Of a stretch of DNA of 10,841 nt, positions 1 through 7,279 are shown piece by piece. The notes beneath the pieces were generated by a model. It did no database searches. It was not told the origin of the DNA and saw only the letters and a program-made list of their open reading frames with translations. The position numbers were made by a program, and so were the translations under genes. Numbering within the stretch: the stretch's first letter is position 1; the number at the start of each line of letters is the position of its first letter. Source of the DNA: DATKBT01 sp035546295 (GTDB taxonomy: Bacteria > Acidobacteriota > Thermoanaerobaculia > Multivoradales > Multivoraceae); assembly GCA_035546295.1 (NCBI GenBank), contig DATKBT010000085.1:1-10841 (forward strand), in the 5' to 3' direction.

Positions 1-38
1 CCGCGTTGGAGTCCGGCTGGGCTGGAAGTAGCTTCGGA

Positions 39-71
39 GAGGTGGTGCCGGTCCAACGCCGGCGCCACCTC
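39..71 (+). other. Strong RNA hairpin (13-bp stem)
   Basis: Arms GAGGTGGTGCCGG (39-51) and CCGGCGCCACCTC (59-71) pair over 13 bp with one G-U wobble and a 7-base loop TCCAACG. No T-tract follows. It could be a processing or terminator-like hairpin at the 3' end of an upstream gene, or part of a structured RNA that ends at the terminator at 232-276. Confidence 0.6.
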
Positions 72-172
72 GACGAGCGATTCTCGACGCACCCCAGCGC
101 CCGCAACGAGCGCCGGCCCGCCAACGGCCGCCGGTCCGAGCGTCAACGGGGTGCGCCTTCTCGATCGCGAGC

Positions 173-194
173 GCGCTCCAGCCCGCTGGAGCGC
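173..194 (+). other. RNA hairpin (GCGCTCCA / TGGAGCGC)
   Basis: Perfect 8-bp arms at 173-180 and 187-194 enclose GCCCGC, where one more G-C pair can form. A weaker CGGGG/CCCCG hairpin follows at 207-222. Together with the hairpins on either side, this makes a chain of stems running up to the terminator. Confidence 0.45.
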
Positions 195-231
195 CGGAGG
201 GGGAAGCGGGGTCTCGTCCCCGTCGATCCGG

Positions 232-276
232 GAGCGGGAGGAGGGCTCGACCCTCCTCCCGCTCTTCTTTCTCTTG
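232..276 (+). terminator. Intrinsic terminator with T-rich tail
   Basis: A perfect 14-bp stem GAGCGGGAGGAGGG (232-245) / CCCTCCTCCCGCTC (251-264) has a 5-base loop CTCGA. It is followed directly by TTCTTTCTCTTG (265-276). A GC-rich stem plus T-rich tract is the standard rho-independent terminator form. The T-rich side shows that it ends plus-strand transcription entering from the left. It is the only hairpin in the window with a real T-tract. Confidence 0.8.
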
Positions 277-482
277 CGGATCTCTGCTTCTGGGCAAGGC
301 GCCCGTTCCCCCGTTCGCGCAGGCTCCGCGCCGATTCTCCGTCGTGCGGATCGTCTTCGAGCGGCGCGAGGATCCGTCGACGGCGACCTGGGCCGGCGCT
401 GCGGCCGCTGGCGCTCTCGAGCTCGCGAGCTCGCGGGGACCTCGGCGCTCCCCACCGGCGGCCAACAGTCCCCCGAGCCGGA

Positions 483-505
483 AACCTCTCGATTTCTAGG
501 AGGTT
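483..505 (+). promoter_or_regulatory. Orphan Shine-Dalgarno inside a small hairpin
   Basis: AGGAGGT at 498-504 is a full complement of the 16S rRNA tail. Most of it is covered by a 6-bp hairpin, AACCTC (483-488) with GAGGTT (500-505). No ATG, GTG or TTG lies 4-14 bases downstream, so it has no obvious gene to serve. It may be chance or part of an RNA element. Confidence 0.25.
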
Positions 506-736
506 ACGCCGGTTTTCGAGTAGGATTCTGGCGGTCCGCCCCTTCGACGCCGATCTGCGCATGTGCGCAACTCTCGAACGCGATGTCCGAGATCCACGCG
601 ATTCCCGAGGTCCCGCCCTCGTTCGCAACGAGCTCCCCTCGATGACGTCCTCTCCGATGCGGAGGCCCTCCCCGAGCCGGCGGCGCCCCTCGTCCCGACT
701 CCACTCGCTCCTGCAATCGCGAGGTAGCTCCCTTCG

Positions 737-1618
737 ATGAAGAGCCGCTGGCTTCTTTCTTTCCTCCTTTTCTCACCACCGATCCTGCTCGCCGTCTGGC
801 TCGCGGCGGGCACCACTCTCGCCGCCCGCAACGGCTGGGAGGGCGCGACCTTCGAGGAGGAGCGCTTCCTCGCGGCGATGGCCGCCATCCATGGCAACGA
901 GACCCCGGCGCCGACTCCGATCGCCCGGCTCGAACCCCGCCAGCAGGTCGAAGGATCCCGAGTCGAATACGCCGACGGCACGACCGGCTACCTCGCCCGG
1001 CCCAAGGCGAGCAGCGGGGCGCTACCCGGCATCCTCGTGATCCACGAGTGGTGGGGCCTCAACGAGAACGTCGAAGCCATGACCCGGCGTCTGGCGGGAG
1101 AGGGCTACGCGGCGCTCGCCGTCGACCTCTACGACGGCGTCGTGGCGACCGACCGCGAAGGCGCGATGACCGCGATGCGTGGGGTCACCGAGGAACAGGC
1201 GCTCGCCAACATCCGCCAGGGCTGGGAGTACCTCAAGCAGGAGCAGGACGCCACCTCGGTCGGCGTCATCGGCTGGAGCTTCGGCGGCGGCTGGTCGCTC
1301 AACACCGGCATCGCGCTGGGCGACGACATCGCCGCCACGGTCGTGTACTACGGACGGCTGACCACCGACAAAGACCGCCTGGCTCGCCTGAGCTCACCCG
1401 TGCTGGGCCGGTTCGGCTCCGAGGACAGCAGCATCCCGGTCTCCTCCGTTCATGCGTTCGAGGAGGCGATGCGCCAGCTCGGCAAGGACCCGATCATCGA
1501 GCTCTACCAGGGCGCCGACCACGCCTTCGCCAGCCCCTCGGGCGAGCGCTACGACGCCGAGGCCGCCCAGGACGCCTGGCAGCGGACGACCGAGTTCCTC
1601 GCCGAGCACCTCGACTGA
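737..1618 (+). CDS. Secreted dienelactone hydrolase family protein
   Basis: Alpha/beta-hydrolase of the dienelactone hydrolase family, 293 residues. Residues 1-30 form a basic start (MKSR) and a hydrophobic segment, i.e. a signal peptide or membrane anchor, so the enzyme probably acts outside the cytoplasm. The hydrolase domain spans about residues 75-292. Visible family marks are the HEWWG strand turn (H103, E104), the nucleophile elbow G-W-S-F-G-G with Ser181, Asp230 in GSED, and His262 in ADHAF. Classical dienelactone hydrolases use Cys-Asp-His; here Ser replaces Cys, so an esterase-like activity is likely and the substrate is unknown. The start is fixed by an in-frame TAG 12 bases upstream (725-727). 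Only a weak GAGG (721-724) lies upstream, 12 bases from the ATG. It is monocistronic by spacing. True dienelactone (chlorocatechol) metabolism is not supported by the neighbours. Confidence 0.9.
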   Translation: MKSRWLLSFLLFSPPILLAVWLAAGTTLAARNGWEGATFEEERFLAAMAAIHGNETPAPTPIARLEPRQQVEGSRVEYADGTTGYLARPKASSGALPGILVIHEWWGLNENVEAMTRRLAGEGYAALAVDLYDGVVATDREGAMTAMRGVTEEQALANIRQGWEYLKQEQDATSVGVIGWSFGGGWSLNTGIALGDDIAATVVYYGRLTTDKDRLARLSSPVLGRFGSEDSSIPVSSVHAFEEAMRQLGKDPIIELYQGADHAFASPSGERYDAEAAQDAWQRTTEFLAEHLD

Positions 1619-1652
1619 GCCGCTTTGCGGCCACGACGCTCCTGGTCCACGC

Positions 1653-1668
1653 GGCGGCGGGAGCCGCC
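1653..1668 (+). terminator. Possible terminator hairpin after hydrolase gene
   Basis: GGCGGC (1653-1658) and GCCGCC (1663-1668) form a perfect 6-bp stem closed by GGGA, a GNRA-type tetraloop, 34 bases after the hydrolase stop. There is no T-tract. A further nested dyad, GCTGCG...CGCAGC, lies at 1686-1713. It may end or stabilise the upstream transcript. Confidence 0.35.
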
Positions 1669-1745
1669 CCGACTCGGACGCTCCCGCTGCGGACCGCGGT
1701 CTTCGCTCGCAGCGGCCCGAAGGCGTCGTCTCGCGGGAGGAATCG

Positions 1746-1844
1746 ATGGACAGCGGAAGCCGCGACCAAGGCGCCGGCTCGAGCGCGCGACTCGATCGCA
1801 TCCGTGGCGAGCCGCACGCTAGCCTGCTTCGCGGCATCGGATAA
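1746..1844 (+). CDS. Candidate small ORF (32 aa) upstream of metG
   Basis: An ATG at 1746 sits five bases after GGGAGG (1735-1740), one of the best ribosome sites in the window. It opens a 32-codon frame ending in TAA, 68 bases before metG. The peptide begins MDSGSRDQGAGSS and ends SLLRGIG. It is charged, Gly/Ser-rich, has no Met-rich or membrane segment, and is not recognised. It could be a small protein, a leader peptide for metG, or chance in a spacer. The ribosome site is the only positive evidence. Confidence 0.3.
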   Translation: MDSGSRDQGAGSSARLDRIRGEPHASLLRGIG

Positions 1845-1882
1845 CGTCACCGCTGCCGTCCCGCCCGCTCGTCCGTGACGTC

Positions 1883-1892
1883 GGGGGGGGGG
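1883..1892 (+). repeat. G10 homopolymer in the metG leader
   Basis: Ten consecutive G lie 20 bases before the metG ATG. The spacer to the start contains CCCC (1898-1901) and CCCCC (1907-1911), which could pair with the G-run and enclose the start region. No ordinary Shine-Dalgarno sequence lies closer to the ATG. A run this long is prone to slippage during replication, and also to sequencing error. Confidence 0.7.
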
Positions 1893-1912
1893 AAACGCCC
1901 CGAGAGCCCCCG

Positions 1913-3985
1913 ATGAGCACCCGACGCATCCTGGTATCGAGCGCGCTCCCCTACGCCAACGGGCCGATCCACCTCGGCCACCTGGTCGAGACCACCCAGT
2001 GCGACGTCTGGGTGCGCCTGCACCGGCTGCTGGGGCACGAGTGCTATTACGTCTGCGCCGACGACACCCACGGCACGGCGACGATGTTGCGGGCCGAGGC
2101 CGAGGGCCTCACCCCCGAGGAGCTGATCGCCGATCTCCAGACCGAGCACCAGCAGGACTACGCGGCCTTCTCGATCAGCTTCGACGAGTTCCACTCGACC
2201 CACTCGGAGGAGAACCGGCTCCTGGTCGAGCGATTCTGGCGCGCCTTCGAGGAGGGCGGCCACGTCGCTCGACGCACCGTCCGCCAGTTCTACGACCCCG
2301 AGCGCGAGATCTTCCTCCCCGACCGCTTCGTCAAGGGCACCTGCCCGCGCTGCAAGTCCCCCGACCAGAACGGCGACTCCTGCGACGTGTGCGGTGCGAC
2401 GTACACGCCGCAGGATCTGATCGAGCCGCGCTCGGTGCTCTCCGGCGCCACCCCGGTCGAGCGCGACAGCGAGCACCTCTTCTTCCGGCTCAGCGACTTC
2501 GAGGAGACGCTGCGCGCCTGGGCCACGCCCGAGCGGCTGCAGCCGGAGGTGGTCAACAAGCTCGAGGAGTGGTTCGAGGAGGGGCTCAGGGACTGGGACG
2601 TCTCGCGCGAGCCGCCGTACTTCGGGTTCGAGATCCCGGGCGAGCCGGGCAAGTACTTCTACGTCTGGGTCGACGCGCCGATCGGATATCTGGCGACCTT
2701 CGAGGTGCTGTGCCGGCGCAAGGGGTTGAGCTTCGACGAGTTCCTCGCCCCCGACTCCGAAGCGGAGCTCCATCACTTCATCGGCAAGGACATCCTCTAC
2801 TTCCATTGCCTGTTCTGGCCCGCGATGCTGGCGGGGGCGGGGCTGCGCCTGCCGACCTCGGTCAAGGTCCACGGCTTCCTCACCGTCGACGGCGCCAAGA
2901 TGTCGAAGTCGCGCGGCACCTTCGTGCTGGCGCGCACCTACCTCGAGCACCTGCCCGCCGACGCCTTCCGCTACTACGTCGCCGCCAAGCTCGGTCCCGG
3001 CCTCGGAGACATCGACTTCAACCTCGACGACTTCGTGCTGCGGATCAACTCCGACCTGGTCGGAAAAGTCGTCAACATCGCCAGCCGCTGCGCCGGGTTC
3101 CTCCACAAGCGCTTCGGCGGCAGGCTCGGATCCGCGCTCGATCGGCCGGAGCTCTTCGAGGAGGTCGCCACCGCTCGCGGCGAGATCGCCGAGACCCTCG
3201 CCGCACTCGACACCAACCGAGCCGTGCGCCGCATCATGGCGCTCGCCGATCTGGCCAACCGCTACATCGACGAGCGCAAGCCCTGGCAGCTCGCCAAGGA
3301 GACCGCGGGCCCGCAGGCGGACGCGGAGCTGCTGGCGGTGCTCACCACCGGCATCAACCTCTTCCGCGTGCTGATGACCTACCTCAAGCCGATCATCCCC
3401 GAGACCGCGGCCAAAGCGGAGCAGTTCCTGAACGTCGAGACTCTGGCGTGGGAGGACGCGGCAACCCCGCTGCTCGATCACGAGATCTCCACCTACCATG
3501 CGCTGATGACCCGGATCGATCGCTCGGCCGTCGACGCCATGATCGAAGCGTCGAAGGCCGAGCAGGCCGCGGCGCCCAGGGTCGCGGGCGCCAGCGCGCC
3601 GGGGGCTGCGAGCGCGCCCGCCGACACCGCGGAGCGCGAGCCGGTCGATCCGCTCGAGGCCGAGATCGCCATCGACGACTTCTCGAAGGTCGACCTGCGG
3701 GTGGCGCGGGTGCTGCGCGCCGAGCCGGTGGAGGGCGCCGACAAGCTGCTCCGCCTGCGCCTGGACGTCGGCGATCACCGGTGCACGGTGTTCGCGGGGA
3801 TCAAGGCCGCGTACGAGGCCGGCTCGCTCGAAGGACGCCTGGTCGTGGTGGTCGCCAACCTGGCGCCGCGCAAGATGCGCTTCGGCGTCTCGGAGGGGAT
3901 GGTGCTCGCCGCCGGTCCGGGAGGTGGGGACGTCTTCCTGCTCTCCCCGGATTCCGGTGCGGTGCCGGGTCAGAGGGTGCGGTAG
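1913..3985 (+). CDS. metG: Methionyl-tRNA synthetase
   Basis: Cytoplasmic class I enzyme that charges initiator and elongator tRNA(Met), 690 residues against 677 in E. coli. In order: Rossmann fold with the HIGH-type HLGH at 20-23 after the family sequence ALPYANGPIHLG; a single zinc knuckle with Cys144, Cys147, Cys157 and Cys160 in the connective insertion; KMSKS at 329-333; an anticodon-binding helical domain with NIASR and the ERKPWQLAKE segment; an Ala/Pro-rich linker around 545-583; and a C-terminal tRNA-binding OB domain from about residue 585, which in MetRS supports dimerisation and tRNA binding. The ATG matches the usual N-terminus a few residues before the first strand. The gene is complete. 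Its leader lacks a close Shine-Dalgarno site and carries a G10 tract. Confidence 0.98.
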   Translation: MSTRRILVSSALPYANGPIHLGHLVETTQCDVWVRLHRLLGHECYYVCADDTHGTATMLRAEAEGLTPEELIADLQTEHQQDYAAFSISFDEFHSTHSEENRLLVERFWRAFEEGGHVARRTVRQFYDPEREIFLPDRFVKGTCPRCKSPDQNGDSCDVCGATYTPQDLIEPRSVLSGATPVERDSEHLFFRLSDFEETLRAWATPERLQPEVVNKLEEWFEEGLRDWDVSREPPYFGFEIPGEPGKYFYVWVDAPIGYLATFEVLCRRKGLSFDEFLAPDSEAELHHFIGKDILYFHCLFWPAMLAGAGLRLPTSVKVHGFLTVDGAKMSKSRGTFVLARTYLEHLPADAFRYYVAAKLGPGLGDIDFNLDDFVLRINSDLVGKVVNIASRCAGFLHKRFGGRLGSALDRPELFEEVATARGEIAETLAALDTNRAVRRIMALADLANRYIDERKPWQLAKETAGPQADAELLAVLTTGINLFRVLMTYLKPIIPETAAKAEQFLNVETLAWEDAATPLLDHEISTYHALMTRIDRSAVDAMIEASKAEQAAAPRVAGASAPGAASAPADTAEREPVDPLEAEIAIDDFSKVDLRVARVLRAEPVEGADKLLRLRLDVGDHRCTVFAGIKAAYEAGSLEGRLVVVVANLAPRKMRFGVSEGMVLAAGPGGGDVFLLSPDSGAVPGQRVR

Positions 3986-4039
3986 CCCGCCGGAGCCATT
4001 CCCAGAGCGACGGGTTCGCTGCGGAACGGATCCCGCGAT

Positions 4040-4060
4040 CGGCCGACCAGGGGTCGGCCG
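4040..4060. terminator. Shared terminator hairpin between convergent genes
   Basis: CGGCCGACC (4040-4048) and GGTCGGCCG (4052-4060) form a perfect 9-bp stem with a 3-base AGG loop. It lies between the metG stop and the last codon of the convergent holin-family gene, abutting the latter. Position and symmetry fit a terminator used from both sides, though neither flank is T-rich. Confidence 0.6.
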
Positions 4061-4447
4061 CTACGTGGGTCGGGGTCTCGGAGTCTTCGCCTTCTCTTCG
4101 CCGAGGAGGAGCGAGAGCGTGGCGCTCACGATGGTCACCACCAGCGCTCCGAGGAAGGCGCTCCAGAAGCCCTCGATCAGAAACCCGAGCCCGAACTGGC
4201 GCGCGAACCAGCTCGTGAGCTGGAGCATCAACCCATTGATCACCAGGGTGAACAGACCCAGAGTGAGCACGATCAGCGGGCAGGTCATGACCTTGAGCAG
4301 CGTCCCGATCGTCGCGTTGACGACGCCGAACAGGAGCCCCAGGATCACGTAGGTGCCGATTCCGCCGACCACCTCGATCCCGGGCAGCAGCCACGAGGCG
4401 ATCACCAGGGCGAGGGCGTTGAACAGGGCGCGCAGCAGAAACCGCAT
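4061..4447 (-). CDS. Phage holin family / YvlD-like membrane protein
   Basis: Small membrane protein of 128 residues of the 'phage holin family' group (PF04020; Bacillus subtilis YvlD relatives). Four hydrophobic segments are visible: about 3-21, 26-48, 52-75 and 92-115. The family's repeated pattern is clear: ..ALALVIASWLLPGIEV.., ..GLLFGVVNATIG.., ..LTLGLFTLVINGLML.., ..GFWSAFLGALVVTIVS... It ends in a short basic tail. The name comes from distant similarity; a role in phage lysis is not shown, and members are common in non-phage chromosomal sites. No phage genes lie nearby. The frame is open further upstream, but the conserved part begins at MRFLLRALFNAL, and a -10-like TACCCT lies exactly at -12 to -7 from this ATG, so I chose 4447. 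Confidence 0.85.
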   Translation of the reverse strand: MRFLLRALFNALALVIASWLLPGIEVVGGIGTYVILGLLFGVVNATIGTLLKVMTCPLIVLTLGLFTLVINGLMLQLTSWFARQFGLGFLIEGFWSAFLGALVVTIVSATLSLLLGEEKAKTPRPRPT

Positions 4448-4453
4448 GGCTGT

Positions 4454-4459
4454 AGGGTA
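4454..4459 (-). promoter_or_regulatory. -10-like element, leaderless start of holin-family gene
   Basis: Read on the minus strand, TACCCT ends six bases before the ATG at 4447, placing it at -12 to -7 if transcription starts on the A of the ATG. There is no Shine-Dalgarno sequence. This is the typical form of a leaderless promoter (TAnnnT). No clear -35 is seen. Confidence 0.45.
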
Positions 4460-4504
4460 GCAGTGTGCGAGCCGGCCGTACGCCGGCGTCTCGCCCGCAC
4501 CGGG

Positions 4505-4588
4505 ATGACCGCACCGAACGGAGGCCGGCGCCGACTCGATCACCGCTCGCTGATGGCTCCGATGATGGCTCCGCTGATGGATAGATGA
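4505..4588 (+). CDS. Candidate upstream mini-ORF coupled to LigD-like gene
   Basis: An ATG at 4505 opens a 27-codon frame whose TGA (4586-4588) overlaps the ATG of the next gene as ATGA, the usual form of translational coupling. Its second half carries a tandem repeat and several in-frame ATGs (4553, 4562, 4565, 4577), so the coded end is MAPMMAPLMDR. No good ribosome site precedes 4505. The LigD-like gene has no Shine-Dalgarno site of its own and an in-frame TAG directly before its ATG, so ribosomes may arrive by this route. The peptide is not a recognised protein. Confidence 0.3.
   Translation: MTAPNGGRRRLDHRSLMAPMMAPLMDR
4553..4579 (+). repeat. 12-bp tandem repeat before LigD-like gene
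   Basis: ATGGCTCCGATG (4553-4564) and ATGGCTCCGCTG (4565-4576) are 12-bp copies differing at one base, followed by a partial ATGG. The period is a multiple of three and keeps the mini-ORF frame. Confidence 0.7.
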
Positions 4589-5586
4589 CCGCAGAGGGCA
4601 GCCGAAGGGGGCGAGCTCGGCCGAACCGGGCCTCCAAGACCCGCTCGTCCGGGAAGAAGCGCACGATCGAGCGCTTCGGTCGCCACGCGGTCGAGATCAC
4701 GAATCCCGATCGGGTGCTCTTCCCCCGCATCGGCCTCACCAAGCTCGGGCTCGTCGACTACTACCGCGCGGTCGCCGGCTCGATGCTGCCGCACCTGCGA
4801 GGCCGCCCGCTCACCCAGCAACGCTTCCCGACGAGCGTCGAGGAGGAGGGCTTCTACCAGAAGCAGATTCCCGACTCCTTTGGGGATTGGGTCGGGCGAT
4901 GCCGCCTGGAGCTGCGCGAGCCCAAGGACGGCGAGACCCATCAGACCCAGGTGGTCTGCGACAACCTGGCGACGCTCGTGCTCCTGGCGCAGCACGGCTG
5001 CGTCACTCCGCACGTATGGACCAGCCGCTGCGACCGGCTGGACCGTCCGGATCAGCTGGTCTTCGACCTCGACCCCTCGCGCGACGACTTCGACGACGTG
5101 CGGTTTGCGGCGCAGGTGCTGAGAGAGCTGCTCGACGAGCTCGAGCTGGTCTCCTTCCTCAAGACCACCGGCTCGCGCGGTCTCCACGTGCACGTGCCCC
5201 TGCGTCGCGAGCACTCCTTCGACCGGGCGCGCTCCTTCTGCCACCAGCTCGCTGCGCTGCTGGCCTCGCGACACCCCGATCGGCTCACCGTCGAGCAGCG
5301 CAAGGCCAAGCGCGGCGACCGTCTCTACCTGGACGTCGCCCGCAACGCGTGGGGCCAGACGGTCGTGCCCCCGTTCTCGGCGCGGGCCCGTCCGGACGCT
5401 CCGGTCGCGATGCCGATCCCCTGGCAGGCGCTCGACGACGCGTCGATCGGGCCGGGCTCGTATCGGGTCGACAACGCGCCGGAGGCGATCGCGCAGGGAC
5501 CGGATCCCTGGAGCGGCTTCGCCCGCCGCGCACGCGGGCTCTCGGCGCCCGAGCGACGGCTGAAGCGTCTGGCTCGATCGTCGTAG
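4585..5586 (+). CDS. ligD: Stand-alone LigD polymerase-domain protein
   Basis: Archaeo-eukaryotic primase-type polymerase of the LigD/NHEJ family, 333 residues, acting on DNA ends during repair. Family marks in order: ITNPDRVLFP near residue 35, where polymerase domains typically begin; the metal-binding FDLDPS with Asp161 and Asp163; TTGSRGLHVHVPL with His201; LYLDVARNAWGQT with the third acidic residue Asp250; and the closing VVPPFSARARPDAPVAMPIPW block. All catalytic residues are present. The first ~30 residues are basic and probably flexible. There is no ATP-dependent ligase domain and no 3'-phosphoesterase domain, and no Ku gene lies in the window, so any ligase partner is elsewhere. Length fits single-domain relatives such as mycobacterial Pol-domain proteins. 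The start is the first possible in frame, since TAG lies immediately upstream. The symbol is for the family; this is not a full three-domain LigD. Confidence 0.92.
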   Translation: MTAEGSRRGRARPNRASKTRSSGKKRTIERFGRHAVEITNPDRVLFPRIGLTKLGLVDYYRAVAGSMLPHLRGRPLTQQRFPTSVEEEGFYQKQIPDSFGDWVGRCRLELREPKDGETHQTQVVCDNLATLVLLAQHGCVTPHVWTSRCDRLDRPDQLVFDLDPSRDDFDDVRFAAQVLRELLDELELVSFLKTTGSRGLHVHVPLRREHSFDRARSFCHQLAALLASRHPDRLTVEQRKAKRGDRLYLDVARNAWGQTVVPPFSARARPDAPVAMPIPWQALDDASIGPGSYRVDNAPEAIAQGPDPWSGFARRARGLSAPERRLKRLARSS

Positions 5587-5597
5587 CGACCGATTCG

Positions 5598-5617
5598 GAC
5601 CGCTTCGGGAAGCGGTC
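5598..5617 (+). terminator. Terminator-like hairpin after LigD-like gene
   Basis: GACCGCTT (5598-5605) and AAGCGGTC (5610-5617) form a perfect 8-bp stem with loop CGGG, 11 bases after the stop codon. An alternative longer-range pairing, AGCGACCG (5585-5592) with CGGTCGCT (5613-5620), overlaps it. No T-tract follows. It separates the repair gene from the nitrogen module. Confidence 0.55.
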
Positions 5618-5657
5618 GCTGGCGTCCACGACCGAACTGGCGACCGGACCATCGTCG

Positions 5658-5674
5658 CAGGATCGACATTCCTG
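5658..5674 (+). promoter_or_regulatory. Upstream dyad, possible activator site for amtB
   Basis: CAGGATCGACATTCCTG is a 17-bp imperfect dyad (CAGGA...TCCTG). It is centred about 147 bases before the predicted sigma-54 start site, in the range used by enhancer-binding activators. It does not match the NtrC consensus known from enterics, so the binding protein is unknown. Confidence 0.3.
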
Positions 5675-5771
5675 TCGTCTGAAACCACGCGCCCGACGAA
5701 AACGTCTCGGCCGCGGAGCGCGATTCGTCGGCTCGAAGACCCTCGAACGCCCGCGCCCAGAGGGGCTTCGG

Positions 5772-5788
5772 CAGGGATGGAAATCCTG
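5772..5788 (+). promoter_or_regulatory. Second related dyad overlapping the -24 element
   Basis: CAGGGATGGAAATCCTG is also 17 bp long and shares the outer arms CAGG...TCCTG with the dyad at 5658-5674. Its last two bases overlap the -24 element. It could be a second binding site of the same regulator, or chance. Confidence 0.25.
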
Positions 5789-5802
5789 GTTCGGCTCTTG
5801 CT
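5787..5802 (+). promoter_or_regulatory. Sigma-54 (-24/-12) promoter of amtB
   Basis: TGGTTCGGCTCTTGCT agrees with the sigma-54 consensus TGGCACGnnnnTTGCW at every defined position except the fourth and fifth, and has the required 10-base spacing between GG and GC. Transcription would begin near 5813, giving a leader of about 60 bases. Control of ammonium channel/P-II genes by sigma-54 is well known in other bacteria, which supports the call. Confidence 0.65.
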
Positions 5803-5874
5803 CCTCTACGACGGTCTCGTTCCCCCAGACCCGGTCTTCCCGACAATTCCGTCATGCGACCCTCGGAGAAAACG

Positions 5875-7208
<1,334 letters not shown>

Positions 7209-7215
<7 letters not shown>

Positions 7216-7238
7216 GACCTGGCCGAGTGAGACCTGGC
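7209..7238 (+). repeat. 15-bp tandem duplication across the amtB stop
   Basis: CGAGTGAGACCTGGC occurs twice in a row (7209-7223 and 7224-7238) without a mismatch. The first copy contains the amtB stop TGA. The period of 15 keeps frame, so the second copy supplies another in-frame TGA five codons later. It looks like a recent duplication by slippage. Confidence 0.85.
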
Positions 7239-7254
7239 CGCGAGCTCCGCGGCC
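7236..7254 (+). other. Hairpin in amtB-glnK spacer (first)
   Basis: GGCCGCG (7236-7242) and CGCGGCC (7248-7254) form a perfect 7-bp all-GC stem with loop AGCTC, about 20 bases after the amtB stop. No T-tract follows. It could reduce read-through or protect the upstream message from 3' decay. Confidence 0.45.
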
Positions 7255-7279
7255 GCGAGCGCGCGCACGCATCCGGCAT

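Larger units (their letters stand above)
1..736. other. Long non-coding stretch
   Basis: No convincing gene lies in these 736 bases. Several frames stay open because stop codons are rare at this GC content. Their translations are Arg/Ser/Pro-rich, low in complexity and show no domain or membrane pattern. What can be seen is structural: hairpins at 39-71, 173-194 and 207-222, a strong intrinsic terminator at 232-276, a 16-bp perfect palindrome at 418-433 (CGAGCTCGCGAGCTCG), a Shine-Dalgarno-like hairpin at 483-505, and a TGCGCA-tg-TGCGCA dyad at 556-569. The left end may be the 3' untranslated part of a gene outside the window. Confidence 0.6.

Noticed and set aside
6..740. Open frame of 244 codons whose stop overlaps the hydrolase start as ATGA
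   Set aside because: The translation is Arg/Ser/Pro-rich with no domain or membrane pattern and crosses a strong terminator and several palindromes. Open frames of this kind are expected at this GC content.
1686..1740. T-box-like leader of metG (ACCGCGG at 1693-1699, then GGGAGG)
   Set aside because: Only the ACCGCGG part fits. The preceding bases do not match AGGGTGGN, no stem I or specifier loop is evident, and the ribosome site leads into the small ORF, not metG.
1847..3778. Minus-strand frame of 643 codons opposite metG
   Set aside because: It mirrors the codons of metG, with long Leu/Glu/Val/Arg-rich runs and no family match. metG is certain.
4061..4447. Evidence of a prophage from the holin-family gene
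   Set aside because: The family is widespread in non-phage chromosomal sites, and no capsid, tail, integrase or endolysin gene is present.
4448..4543. Longer N-terminus for the holin-family protein
   Set aside because: Family similarity begins at the ATG at 4447, and a -10-like element lies within the extra stretch.
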